Of a DNA stretch of 64,000 nt, positions 49,231 to 57,812 are shown one piece after another. Under the pieces are notes generated by a model, which saw only the letters and a program-made list of their open reading frames with translations, ran no database searches and was not told where the DNA came from. This DNA is from Verrucomicrobia bacterium LW23 (lineage in GTDB: Bacteria; Verrucomicrobiota; Verrucomicrobiia; Methylacidiphilales; UBA1321), in contig QAZA01000010.1 of assembly GCA_003054695.1 (NCBI GenBank), forward strand, positions 186,001 to 250,000. The letters run 5' to 3'. Each line of letters starts with the position of its first letter. The first letter of the stretch is position 1. A program made the position numbers and the translations under genes.

Positions 49231-50433
49231 CTATAATGTGCAGGTCGATAGGCCCAGGCGGGTGAGCAATTCATCCGCAATAGCCAGCGAGGCGGTCGCC
49301 CCGGGGCTTGGCGCGTTGAGCACATGCAGACTCTGCTTATCCTGTTGAATCTCAAAATCTTGCACCAGCGTGCCATCCCGCGTCATCGCCTGTGCGCGAA
49401 CGCCCGCGCCACCCGGCACCAAATCTTCCTTAACCACATCCGGCACAAGGCGTTGCAGCGAGCGGCAGAACAGATTCTTGCTCATCGCTCGCGCCACTTC
49501 CTGCCCGCACATCACCCCGTGCTTCACCGCAAAACGCCACAGCCCGGGGAAAAGCAGCGTCTCCAGCGCGTCCCCCGCAGCAAAATCCAGGCGGCCGTAG
49601 CCCTCGCGCTTGAGGGCAAGCACCGCGTTCGGCCCCGCCTCCACGCCACCATGGATCATGCGCGTAAAGTGCACGCCCAGAAAGGGAAACGCCGGGTCCG
49701 GCACAGGGTAGATCAGGTGCCTGACCAGGCCTTCGCGCTCCGGCCGCAGCTTGTAGTAGTCGCCGCGAAACGGCACGATTTGCGAGCCATCCTTCACTCC
49801 GGCCAGTCGGCCGATGCGGTCGCACTGCAACCCTGCGCAGTTCACCAAAAACTCAGCCTCCACACTCTGCCCGGCGGACTCCACGCGCCAGCCCTTCTCC
49901 AGGCGCGTCAGTCGCAAGACGTTGAAGCCGAGCGAGATGGCGCCGCCCCGTTCCAGTATCCTCTGCCTTAACGCTTCGCATACGCCTGCATAATCAACGA
50001 TGCCCTCCTCCGGCACCAGCACCGCTGCCTTCCCAGCCACGTGAGGCTCGCGCGCCACAATCTGGTCGCGCTCCAGCCAGGCCAGCCCCTGCAGGCCGTT
50101 TGCCGTCCCGCGCTCAATCAGCGTGCGCAGCCGCGGAATTTCTTCGTCGGAAACGGCCACCACAATCTTGCCGCAAATCTCGTGCGCAATCTCGTACTTC
50201 TGGCAAAACGCCGTCATCTGCTTAATGCCAGAGACAGCCATCCGCGCCTTTACCGAGCCCGGCTTATAATACAAGCCGGCATGCAGCACGCCACTGTTAT
50301 GTGTGGACTGATGTTTGCCGAGAGCCTGCTCCTTCTCCAGCAACGTAAGCTTCAGTCCCGGAACAACATGCAACAACTTGGCCGCAATGGCTAAACCAAC
50401 AAGCCCACCTCCGACAATAACACACGATTTCAT
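49231..50433 (-). CDS. lhgO: L-2-hydroxyglutarate oxidase/dehydrogenase family FAD enzyme
   Basis: A 400-residue FAD-dependent oxidoreductase. It opens with the dinucleotide motif VIVGGGLVGLAIAAKLL, followed by LLEKEQALGKHQSTHNSGVLHAGLYY, the signature of LhgO (YgaF). The end has GAGVRAQAMTRDGTLVQDF and LNAPSPGATASLAIA. The known enzyme oxidises L-2-hydroxyglutarate to 2-oxoglutarate with electrons to quinones. Its place inside a glycan locus is unusual: it may clear a by-product or oxidise another 2-hydroxy acid. It has no signal peptide. Confidence 0.93.
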   Translation of the reverse strand: MKSCVIVGGGLVGLAIAAKLLHVVPGLKLTLLEKEQALGKHQSTHNSGVLHAGLYYKPGSVKARMAVSGIKQMTAFCQKYEIAHEICGKIVVAVSDEEIPRLRTLIERGTANGLQGLAWLERDQIVAREPHVAGKAAVLVPEEGIVDYAGVCEALRQRILERGGAISLGFNVLRLTRLEKGWRVESAGQSVEAEFLVNCAGLQCDRIGRLAGVKDGSQIVPFRGDYYKLRPEREGLVRHLIYPVPDPAFPFLGVHFTRMIHGGVEAGPNAVLALKREGYGRLDFAAGDALETLLFPGLWRFAVKHGVMCGQEVARAMSKNLFCRSLQRLVPDVVKEDLVPGGAGVRAQAMTRDGTLVQDFEIQQDKQSLHVLNAPSPGATASLAIADELLTRLGLSTCTL

Positions 50434-50481
50434 TCATCCTTAGGCACAATATTACTCAACACAGCATTGCAGCCAGCCGCA

Positions 50482-51372
50482 TCAGGATTTATCCTTTGCG
50501 GCCAGCGCTGCATTCAGCTTGCCACTGTCTACATAGATGCTATTAATGAACGTATCCGCGTATTTTACGTAGCCGTTGGCAGCCATCAGGTCATCGATCA
50601 CAGCGTTCTTGTTAACCTCCCTGTACTCAACGGTTTCCACACAAAAAACCTCGGGGCGAAAGCGCTGAAAGTCAAAAGCTTTGAGGATGACTTCATCGTT
50701 GCCCTCTGTATCCAGGGAGACAAGATTAGGACAAGAGGTGAAATGCTTTTCGATAAGAACATTCACCGGTACCATCTCAATCGGGATCGTCTCCTTATGG
50801 ACAATGCCCTTCTCCTTATAAGCTTCAAAATCCTTCGTCGAAAAAGTGCTCATCGTCGACGGCTCCATAACATAAAAATCGGCGCGTTGCGACGAATCTC
50901 CGACACCTACATTCAGACACTTATCTCGCGGACGAATGGCTTTGATCTCATCAATCAAATGCGGATTCGCCTCCACACAAACACCCGTACAGTTGAAGCG
51001 ATAAAAGAAGAAGGTGTTGTTCAGTCGCGAAGGATGATTCGTACCAATATCCAGATAGGACGGCTTATCAATCTTGAGAAAATTGATAAAGAGGGCGGCC
51101 AGTATCAGATCCTCGCCGGTTTGTGCAAAACTTTTGTTCCAGCCATACTTCACGTGATCCTCATGGATCGCTTCGCTCAGCAACGATCTTGTCACGGCAA
51201 AATCGCGATTCAGGCGGTCAATTTCTGCCTCCATGCGTATAATAGCCGCATTCGTAGCATCGACCTTCATGGTCAGTCCGCCAAGATTATCAGATAAGCC
51301 CTTTACTACATCGGACAAACGCTTGAGCAAAATCTGACCTGGAAATAACTTGGCTTTAATCTCGTTAAACAT
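50482..51372 (-). CDS. FkbM-family methyltransferase
   Basis: A 296-residue protein. The first 70 residues are a likely coiled coil (heptad-like LKRLSDVVKGLSDNL, IIRMEAEIDRLNRDF). Then come a FkbM-type SAM core: SYLDIGTNHPSRLNNTFFFY, VCVEANPHLIDEIK and, near the end, NLVSLDTEGNDEVILKAFDF, a strongly conserved FkbM motif. FkbM enzymes O-methylate glycans and polyketides. The frame opens at a TTG four codons earlier, but ATG at 51372 starts a normal N-terminus. No gene was seen in the 224 bp upstream of it. Confidence 0.88.
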   Translation of the reverse strand: MFNEIKAKLFPGQILLKRLSDVVKGLSDNLGGLTMKVDATNAAIIRMEAEIDRLNRDFAVTRSLLSEAIHEDHVKYGWNKSFAQTGEDLILAALFINFLKIDKPSYLDIGTNHPSRLNNTFFFYRFNCTGVCVEANPHLIDEIKAIRPRDKCLNVGVGDSSQRADFYVMEPSTMSTFSTKDFEAYKEKGIVHKETIPIEMVPVNVLIEKHFTSCPNLVSLDTEGNDEVILKAFDFQRFRPEVFCVETVEYREVNKNAVIDDLMAANGYVKYADTFINSIYVDSGKLNAALAAKDKS

Positions 51373-51596
51373 AATAATTGACAAAAAGAGAAGGCTTCAA
51401 CATGACCCTTAAAGCAACGTCAGATGCTGATGTTAATACCACATAATACTATTAAACTTGCATTGTCAAGCAATTCCAAGGCTACCTGAAATACATAGTC
51501 GCCCTCGCGGCGGAAACGAAACTGCAAAATTCCTCGGGCGGCGAGCTCCACACGAATTGCACGCCAGCCGATGCTGGAAGTCATCGCGACAGGCTG

Positions 51597-53846
51597 TCAC
51601 ATCGGCCCACCCGGCGGCGGCAAAATGTCCGGTTTGCCTCGCAAAAATTGGGTGTAATTCTGGCAGCCAAGCCTCTTCAGTTCCCAATAGTCCTTAAACC
51701 GGCCAAACACATTGCTTAGCGGGCCGTAGCTGGATTCTATTGTTATATCCAGATCTTCATCGAACAGTATTCCCATCAAAGCCACATTTGTTCGAATCAG
51801 GCGAGGCGCTACTTTCGGCTGATTGTTTACCTTGACACGAATGCAGTTTGTATACTGAAGCGGAATGACCAACAAACTCTTCCCCGGCGCCGTCGCCTTT
51901 ACTTTGACGCCCTTTTTGGACCAATACAGCGTCGGATTCTCTGCTCGTGTCAGGTTCGCCGGAACAGGCTCGTAAACGACCGTATTGTTGAACGGGTCGT
52001 ACGCCGGGTCTGTCATGACCCTAAAGGTCTCCTCAAGCGAAGTGCACAAGGTTACGGAGCCAGGGGAAAACCCCGAAATGTATGGATTCTTCAGGTCGTA
52101 TGCATAAACGCCGGAAGGGCTCTCTGAAATCAGTTGTAACGATTCGCTGTTCAGCGGTTTGTTGGATACGACTACCCTGACGCCCAGCATTTTTAGTATC
52201 TTGACATTGAGCTGCGTCAGTACAGGCAGTGATTTCACCTGGACGTCGTTTTGCAGGGAAAGGAATCGAGTGACAAGCAAATAGTAGTCAGGCGATATGG
52301 TGGAGGTATACGTAAACAGCGTTGGAATATTATACCACCAGGGGATAATGTGATGATACTCGTTTCCAGTCGTTTTCCATATTGTATAATCCCAGCTGGA
52401 TTGTTGAGGCCATGAGGTATCCGTTCCTCCTAACGGAGTATCAACCAGAGTTGCCATACATCCCTTCCAGTGATGACCGGATTGCAGGCCAATCCTGTCC
52501 ATCAGCGCCTTGGTTAAGGGGGTTGGAGGAGGCGGAAATGCATAGGGACCGCTATTGAGCGGATTGCTTTTGTGCAACGAAAAGCTGAATGTACACAGGC
52601 AGAGGCCAATGAACGCGCCAACAGCAAATGACTGAACCCAGTTCAACGAGAACGCTTTAGCCCGCTCCTCAATTATTTTTCTGCTTGAATGTGCGAATGC
52701 CGTTACCTTAAGTGGGATGAAGCGCCTGATATATTGCCCCATCCAGAGCAGCAACTTACCGAACAGGAAGGTGGTGAAAATAAACATGAGCGGCCACAAG
52801 TACCACTCCAAATAGATAAACGAAGGTGTGCGATACTGGGTGAGTACAAAGGCGAAGATACATCCAGCTATCGTAAGCGTTCCAGAGTAGATAAGATAGA
52901 AGATAGCGGTCTTCTTCAATGCCACGCTCTCGTTGAATAGAGAGAGTATCGCACCACTAAACCCAGCGATATAGATGATGGTGCCAGCCCAACTTATATT
53001 GGTTGGGCCATGGAACAGTACAGATATATGCGCCCATTCTTCGCGATCGGAGCGAAAATCCAGAGGAAAAAGGCTCGGTATGGAGTATGCAAGAAATCCA
53101 GCGACAAAGATTAGCGGAAGAACTAAAGGTACGAACAGCAGGAGGCAGAGGCGTATGGTTTCGTGGATCTCCTTGACGCCAAGGGACTGCCATACCAGCC
53201 AGTATAGTGCGAATGAGGCTACCAAAGGAAAGAATAGTGCCGTGGTCAGCGGAAGGTGAGCCATCTCATATGCAGTTAGAAAGGAAATGGCAAGCGTGCG
53301 GGCGATTTTATAGCGACAGTTTGCCTGAAGCCTGATGATTAACCCCAGTATGACGCAAATGATGCTGATGTTCTCCGCAATATCGGGAACAATAGCCGTT
53401 ATCATGTAGAAGGAGAAGAAACCTCCATTCTGGGGCGGCTGGAAGAACGGCATTAAAAAGATAACCGCAATCCACGAAGCCGTCGATGCAACTGCCCTGG
53501 AGATATCCATACATCTTGCCAGGTAGAATGTGCATAAGAATAATTCTACGGATATGCAAGTGTAGAACAGAACAGGTGAGATAATCACACCGCTGATGCG
53601 GTAGGAGATATAGTTGAGCAGCGCGGCGGGCGACAGCCAGAAGTTAGACGGAAATGCCAGAGATCCCAGCGCCTGAAGGGGATTAAGTGGCGAGATCAGG
53701 GAGGGGTTTGTCCACTCGATATAAAACTTGATTAATTGCTCACGATAAATCCCGTCAATAGGCACAAAGAGGCCACCCGAATTTGCGGTAAAGAAGAAGC
53801 AACAAGCGAGGATAAGCAGACAGATATGGCAGAAAAGCTGTTTCAT
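51597..53846 (-). CDS. Large polytopic membrane protein, possible GT-C-type glycosyltransferase
   Basis: A 749-residue protein with about eleven to thirteen hydrophobic segments in the first 440 residues and a soluble C-terminal domain of about 300 residues. The first outside loop contains DGIYREQLIKFY, and EWAHISVLFHG lies between later helices. This outline (membrane half plus large soluble end) is that of GT-C-like or YfhO-like proteins in glycan loci; no catalytic Asp could be assigned. TTG at 53861 opens the frame, but ATG at 53846 gives a typical signal-anchor start. It follows wecE with an 11-bp gap, so both probably belong to one transcript. Confidence 0.65.
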   Translation of the reverse strand: MKQLFCHICLLILACCFFFTANSGGLFVPIDGIYREQLIKFYIEWTNPSLISPLNPLQALGSLAFPSNFWLSPAALLNYISYRISGVIISPVLFYTCISVELFLCTFYLARCMDISRAVASTASWIAVIFLMPFFQPPQNGGFFSFYMITAIVPDIAENISIICVILGLIIRLQANCRYKIARTLAISFLTAYEMAHLPLTTALFFPLVASFALYWLVWQSLGVKEIHETIRLCLLLFVPLVLPLIFVAGFLAYSIPSLFPLDFRSDREEWAHISVLFHGPTNISWAGTIIYIAGFSGAILSLFNESVALKKTAIFYLIYSGTLTIAGCIFAFVLTQYRTPSFIYLEWYLWPLMFIFTTFLFGKLLLWMGQYIRRFIPLKVTAFAHSSRKIIEERAKAFSLNWVQSFAVGAFIGLCLCTFSFSLHKSNPLNSGPYAFPPPPTPLTKALMDRIGLQSGHHWKGCMATLVDTPLGGTDTSWPQQSSWDYTIWKTTGNEYHHIIPWWYNIPTLFTYTSTISPDYYLLVTRFLSLQNDVQVKSLPVLTQLNVKILKMLGVRVVVSNKPLNSESLQLISESPSGVYAYDLKNPYISGFSPGSVTLCTSLEETFRVMTDPAYDPFNNTVVYEPVPANLTRAENPTLYWSKKGVKVKATAPGKSLLVIPLQYTNCIRVKVNNQPKVAPRLIRTNVALMGILFDEDLDITIESSYGPLSNVFGRFKDYWELKRLGCQNYTQFLRGKPDILPPPGGPM

Positions 53847-53857
53847 ATTACATGGCT

Positions 53858-54991
53858 TCAACAGAACTTCTCGATCAAACTGACTACTCTGTTCTGCTGC
53901 TCTTCGCTAATTCCACACCATAGGGGAAGGCGGATAATTTGCTCGGAAAGTGAATCCGTAACGGGCAAGGCGCCGCAGGTTTTGCCATAGCGCCGGCCGG
54001 CAGGTGACGAGTGCAGGGGCACATAGTGAAAGTAGGCATGGATAGCCTGGGCCTGAAACTCCTTTAACACGTGTTCTCTGCGAATGGAGGGATCAAGCAG
54101 GACATAGTACATATGCGCATTGTGTGTACATTCACAAGGAATTATCGGGCGGCGAAGCGATCCCTTTTCTTCCAGCTTTTGGAGCATGGCGTGATACTTA
54201 TTCCATACCTGCATACGCAGGGAAGTTATGGTATCTGCATCCTCCAGTTGGGCCAGCAGCATAGCAGCAATTATTTCGCCTGGCAGGTACGAGGAGCCTA
54301 CCTCCTGCCATGTGTATTTATCAACCTCTCCACGGTAAAAGCGGCTACGGTCTGTGCCTTTTTCGCGAATAATCTCGGCCCGGTGTATATATTCGGGGTC
54401 ATTGACAAGCAGGGCACCGCCTTCGCCGGATATGAGGTTCTTGGATTCGTGGAAGCTTAATGTACCGAGCTCACCCATGGAGCCTAATGCTTTTCCTTTA
54501 TACGAAGCTAATGCACCTTGCGCGGCATCCTCCACCACCTTAATGTTATGCTCTTTTGCTAGTGCCAGTATGGAATCCATTTCGCAACCGACGCCCGCGT
54601 AATGTACAGGCACAATGGCTTTTGTCCGGGGCGTTATTGCATCTTCTATCAGCACTTCGTTGAGATTGAGTGTATCGGGCCTTATGTCTATAAATACGGG
54701 CACGCCGCCGCGCAGGACAAAGGCGTTAGCGGTGGAGACAAACGTGTACGAAGGCATGATGACTTCGTCGCCCGGCTGTATATCCAGCAGGAGGGCCGCC
54801 ATCTCCAGCGCCGCAGTGCAGGAGTGGGTGAGCAGGGCCTTGCGCGTGGCGGTTCGTTGTTCCAGCAGGGCGTTGCATTGTTTGGTAAAAGGGCCGTCGC
54901 CTGCCAGGATTCTTGTTTCCCCGCATTTGCTAATGTATGCAAGTTCCTTGCCGGCAAGAAAGGGAACATTGAAAGGAAGTTTGGAACTCAT
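53858..54991 (-). CDS. wecE: dTDP-4-amino-4,6-dideoxygalactose transaminase
   Basis: A 377-residue PLP-dependent sugar aminotransferase. It is close to Escherichia coli WecE (RffA) over its whole length: CTAALEMAALLLDIQPGDEV, MPSYTFVSTANAFVLRG, VPVHYAGVGCEMD, EDAAQGALASYKGKALG, the PLP Lys184 in SFHESKN and EIIREKGTDRSRFYRGEVDK. It moves an amino group to a 4-keto-6-deoxy sugar on dTDP. It is the first gene of the minus-strand part of the locus that starts at 54991; a set of inverted repeats upstream may hold its promoter. The dehydratase that makes its substrate may be the one at 47487-48491. Confidence 0.95.
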   Translation of the reverse strand: MSSKLPFNVPFLAGKELAYISKCGETRILAGDGPFTKQCNALLEQRTATRKALLTHSCTAALEMAALLLDIQPGDEVIMPSYTFVSTANAFVLRGGVPVFIDIRPDTLNLNEVLIEDAITPRTKAIVPVHYAGVGCEMDSILALAKEHNIKVVEDAAQGALASYKGKALGSMGELGTLSFHESKNLISGEGGALLVNDPEYIHRAEIIREKGTDRSRFYRGEVDKYTWQEVGSSYLPGEIIAAMLLAQLEDADTITSLRMQVWNKYHAMLQKLEEKGSLRRPIIPCECTHNAHMYYVLLDPSIRREHVLKEFQAQAIHAYFHYVPLHSSPAGRRYGKTCGALPVTDSLSEQIIRLPLWCGISEEQQNRVVSLIEKFC

Positions 54992-55056
54992 AGCGGTGCT
55001 TCTACATCTAGGCAGTACATTAGCAAACAGGCGCCGGGGCGGCCCCCCAGGTAAAC

Positions 55057-55119
55057 ACTATTGCAAATAGTTTGCATCGTTTAAATGCATTAACCCATAG
55101 TGGATACAAAACCACTATG
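55057..55119. promoter_or_regulatory. Three consecutive inverted repeats upstream of wecE
   Basis: ACTATT-GCA-AATAGT (55057-55071), TGCAT-CGTTTAA-ATGCA (55073-55089) and CATAGTGG-8 nt-CCACTATG (55096-55119), all perfect. They lie 66-128 bp upstream of wecE and 145-207 bp upstream of the SH3-like gene, in a 272-bp divergent spacer that carries no gene. The last could be a terminator-like hairpin; the first two look like operator sites. Confidence 0.5.
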
Positions 55120-55263
55120 CACAACAGGGCAAGCAAAAAATGGGAAATCTCGGCTCTTTCACTCCAATCCGGCGACGGGACGCGTGGTCGCAGACCCACA
55201 GGCGGCGTTCCTCCATCCAAAACCCTTGCGGGCAAGTTATTCGCCCCGCTACGTTCCACCCGT

Positions 55264-55896
55264 ATGAGACTCCTCGCACTTACCCTTATCCTTTGCACTC
55301 CGTTGATGGCCTGTGCGCAGTGGACCGGCGTTATTGACGATCCCGACGGCTATACGAACCTGCGCGCCAGGTCGGATGCGCAGTCGGCCGTTGTGGCGCG
55401 GGTGGAGAAGGGCGTGGTCTTTCAGTTCGACACCATTGTGCAAGGCGAGGAGAAGGCGAGCTGGCTGAAGGTGACGTTACCCTCTGGCCAAAAGGGCTTT
55501 ATGCATAGCAGCCGCATCAGGTTCTATGGCGACATCAAGGCGTTTTCCGACACATCGCCGGAGGATGAAGTCAATGTCATCGCAAGGCAGCATGGCTTCG
55601 AGTATTTTCCCAACGCGCGCGCCGCGGCGCGAGGCGATGCACGCGCGCTGCAACGCTTCTTCTCCCTGGGTACCCCGGACGGCGGCTGGGGCGAGAATCA
55701 CTGCATGTACGCCAACCTCCTGGCCCACGTGTTGGGGGATACCAGGCTGGCCGCGTTTTACCGCGACCAAAAACCGGCAATGCAGCAACATATTCGCGAA
55801 ACTTTGCAGTCCGGGCTGACATTCTATCCCTTTGAGGAGAAGGCGTACCTCAGGCGCCACTTTCCCAAAACAGCCGCGGCCTTCGGCATGAAGTGA
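55264..55896 (+). CDS. Secreted SH3-domain-like protein
   Basis: A 210-residue exported protein. Residues 1-19 are a signal peptide (MRLLALTLILCTPLMACAQ); LMAC could serve as a lipobox, or signal peptidase I could cut after ACA. Residues about 25-85 are a bacterial SH3-like domain (YTNLRARSDAQSAVVARVEKG with GQKGFMHSSRI at its end). The C-terminal 110 residues are helical with no known motif. Bacterial SH3 domains bind cell-wall or peptide ligands. The frame runs upstream to 55072, but the ATG before the signal peptide is the evident start. Confidence 0.82.
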   Translation: MRLLALTLILCTPLMACAQWTGVIDDPDGYTNLRARSDAQSAVVARVEKGVVFQFDTIVQGEEKASWLKVTLPSGQKGFMHSSRIRFYGDIKAFSDTSPEDEVNVIARQHGFEYFPNARAAARGDARALQRFFSLGTPDGGWGENHCMYANLLAHVLGDTRLAAFYRDQKPAMQQHIRETLQSGLTFYPFEEKAYLRRHFPKTAAAFGMK

Positions 55897-55937
55897 CGAT
55901 CGGGGTCAAGGTCAGGGTCCGGTGCCGGTCCGGCGGC

Positions 55938-55946
55938 GGGGGGGGG
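55938..55946 (+). repeat. Run of nine G between the SH3-like and permease genes
   Basis: A homopolymer of nine G in the 152-bp gap after the SH3-like gene. The gap shows no terminator-like hairpin with a T-run. Confidence 0.5.
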
Positions 55947-56048
55947 ATGCAGCGATGCAGCGCAAAAAAGTCAAAAAATGACGTGCTACAGTCAATCAAA
56001 GCAATTGTTTTGAGGAGCGGGGATTGCAACAATGCCTGCCCCTTCATT

Positions 56049-57539
56049 ATGATCAACCGGCACATTTTCAGAACGGATGACGGCGTAGACAGAACGTTTA
56101 CGTTCGTGCTTGTCAGCTCGCTTTTCTTTCTCTGGGGCTTTTGCAACGGAATGATTGATGTGATGGACAAGCATTTTCAGGAGGAGCTGAAGCTGACGCT
56201 CTCTCAATCCGCCTGGGTGCAGTTTGCCCATTATCTGGGCTACTTTCTTATGGCGATGCCGGCCGGCTGGCTGGCGCAGCGGCTGGGATATCGCGGGGGC
56301 ATTATTGCGGGGCTGCTGGGTGTTGCTGTGGGCGGCTTCTGGTTTATTCCCGCCACACAAATCGCACAGTTCTGGGCCTTTTTGCTGGGTGTTTGCCTTA
56401 TCGCCGCGGGGTTGACTTTTCTGGAGACGGTGGCCAATCCTTACACCACGGTGCTGGGCCCCAAGGAGTATGGGGCCACTCGCATTAACCTGGCGCAGGC
56501 ATGCAACGGTGTGGGTTGGATTCTGGGGCCTCTGGCGGGCGCGATGTTTTTTTACGGCACCGACGCCCAGGGCAAAAGCACCGGGGCGGAGCAGCTGTGG
56601 ATTCCGTATGTGGCTGTAGCTGTGGTGGTTCTGGTGCTGGCGCTGATCTTCTTCAGGGCCGATGTGCCGGATCTTGCGGGGAGGGAGGAGACCGTCGCGG
56701 CCACGGACAGCGCCGTTGCGGCTTCGGGCGGTGCGGGGGTGGGGCGCGGCGTATCGCAACTGCTCATCTGGCTCAACCTCGGCGTGCTTTCCGTCTCAAC
56801 GGGCATGATTGTGATGGCGGTGTGCGCGGTTTTTGATCCCGACGAGACGCATGGCATTTACTTTTTCTCGGGCGCCACTCTGCTGACGCTGGCGGGCACC
56901 GCGGCGGTCCTCTCCGGCAAGCTTAAGTCACTGGATGGCAAGAGCATATGGATGCACCCGCATTTTTCCGCCGCCACCATCGCGCAGTTTTTCTACGTGG
57001 CGGCGCAGTCGGGAATCTTTGCGTATTTCATCAACTACATGACGTCGCAGGCTCCGGTGACGATCTCCAATCAGCTGGCCTCTACACTGGCCTCGGTGGG
57101 CTTTGGCTGCTTTCTGGCGGGCCGGGTGATTGGTGCGGGGCTGCTGCGCAAGTATGCGGCGCACCGGGTGCTGCTGGTGTTTGCGGTGGCCAATATAGTG
57201 GCGTGCAGCCTGGTGTTTCTCAAGCTGGGGTGGGTTTCGCTGGTCAGCGTGTTTGTGAGCTACCTCTTTATGTCCATCATGTTCCCGACAATCTTTGCAC
57301 TGGGCATCTTTGGCCTGGGGGAGCGCGCCAAGGACGCATCGGCCTACATCGTGATGGCGATTATGGGCGGCGCCATCATGCCCAAACTGATGGGGCATAT
57401 CGCCGACACCTCCGACATCTCCCGCGGTTTCATTGTGCCGCTGCTCTGCTTTGTGGTTGTGGCCGCCTACGCAGCACTGTGGCCGCGGCTCAGCGGGTGC
57501 CAAAGCATGCTGGGTGTTGATACTGGCAAAGCGCATTAA
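56049..57539 (+). CDS. fucP: FucP-type sugar:proton symporter (MFS)
   Basis: A 496-residue inner-membrane transporter with about twelve hydrophobic segments. The start of the first helix (FVLVSSLFFLWGFCNGMIDVMDKHFQ) and the GFCNG motif are typical of the FHS/FucP branch of the MFS, which takes up L-fucose, glucose, galactose or N-acetylglucosamine with protons. ETVANPYTTVLGPKEYGATRINLAQACNGVGWILGP is equally diagnostic for this branch. The ATG at 56049 was taken as start since upstream codons look untranslated. The specific sugar is not certain. It stands alone, without fucose catabolism genes nearby. Confidence 0.88.
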   Translation: MINRHIFRTDDGVDRTFTFVLVSSLFFLWGFCNGMIDVMDKHFQEELKLTLSQSAWVQFAHYLGYFLMAMPAGWLAQRLGYRGGIIAGLLGVAVGGFWFIPATQIAQFWAFLLGVCLIAAGLTFLETVANPYTTVLGPKEYGATRINLAQACNGVGWILGPLAGAMFFYGTDAQGKSTGAEQLWIPYVAVAVVVLVLALIFFRADVPDLAGREETVAATDSAVAASGGAGVGRGVSQLLIWLNLGVLSVSTGMIVMAVCAVFDPDETHGIYFFSGATLLTLAGTAAVLSGKLKSLDGKSIWMHPHFSAATIAQFFYVAAQSGIFAYFINYMTSQAPVTISNQLASTLASVGFGCFLAGRVIGAGLLRKYAAHRVLLVFAVANIVACSLVFLKLGWVSLVSVFVSYLFMSIMFPTIFALGIFGLGERAKDASAYIVMAIMGGAIMPKLMGHIADTSDISRGFIVPLLCFVVVAAYAALWPRLSGCQSMLGVDTGKAH

Positions 57540-57812
57540 GCGGCGGCCATCCCGTTGGGGTCGGTCAATGGCTTGTCCTATGCCAGGGTTCCCTCGCTCT
57601 TCTCGGGGAACGCTTTGGGGTTCTCGCTAAGGAGCCACCAATGGACTGGGTGGCCGAGAAAGTGCGGTGAATGTAGCACTTCAGATACCTGTCCAACAAA
57701 CATCGCATCACACTCCATCACCATCATCGGCACGGGCCCGCTATAGTTTCGATTTCCATTATTTAATGTGTACAAACCGGCATCACTGCCCGTAGACTTA
57801 CGCCGCTTTTGT

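Noticed and set aside
57578-57775. 65-codon minus-strand frame between the permease and the TPR gene
   Set aside because: The product has a fairly natural composition, but there is no clear ribosome site or recognised homologue, so it is not called. It could be a remnant of a longer gene.
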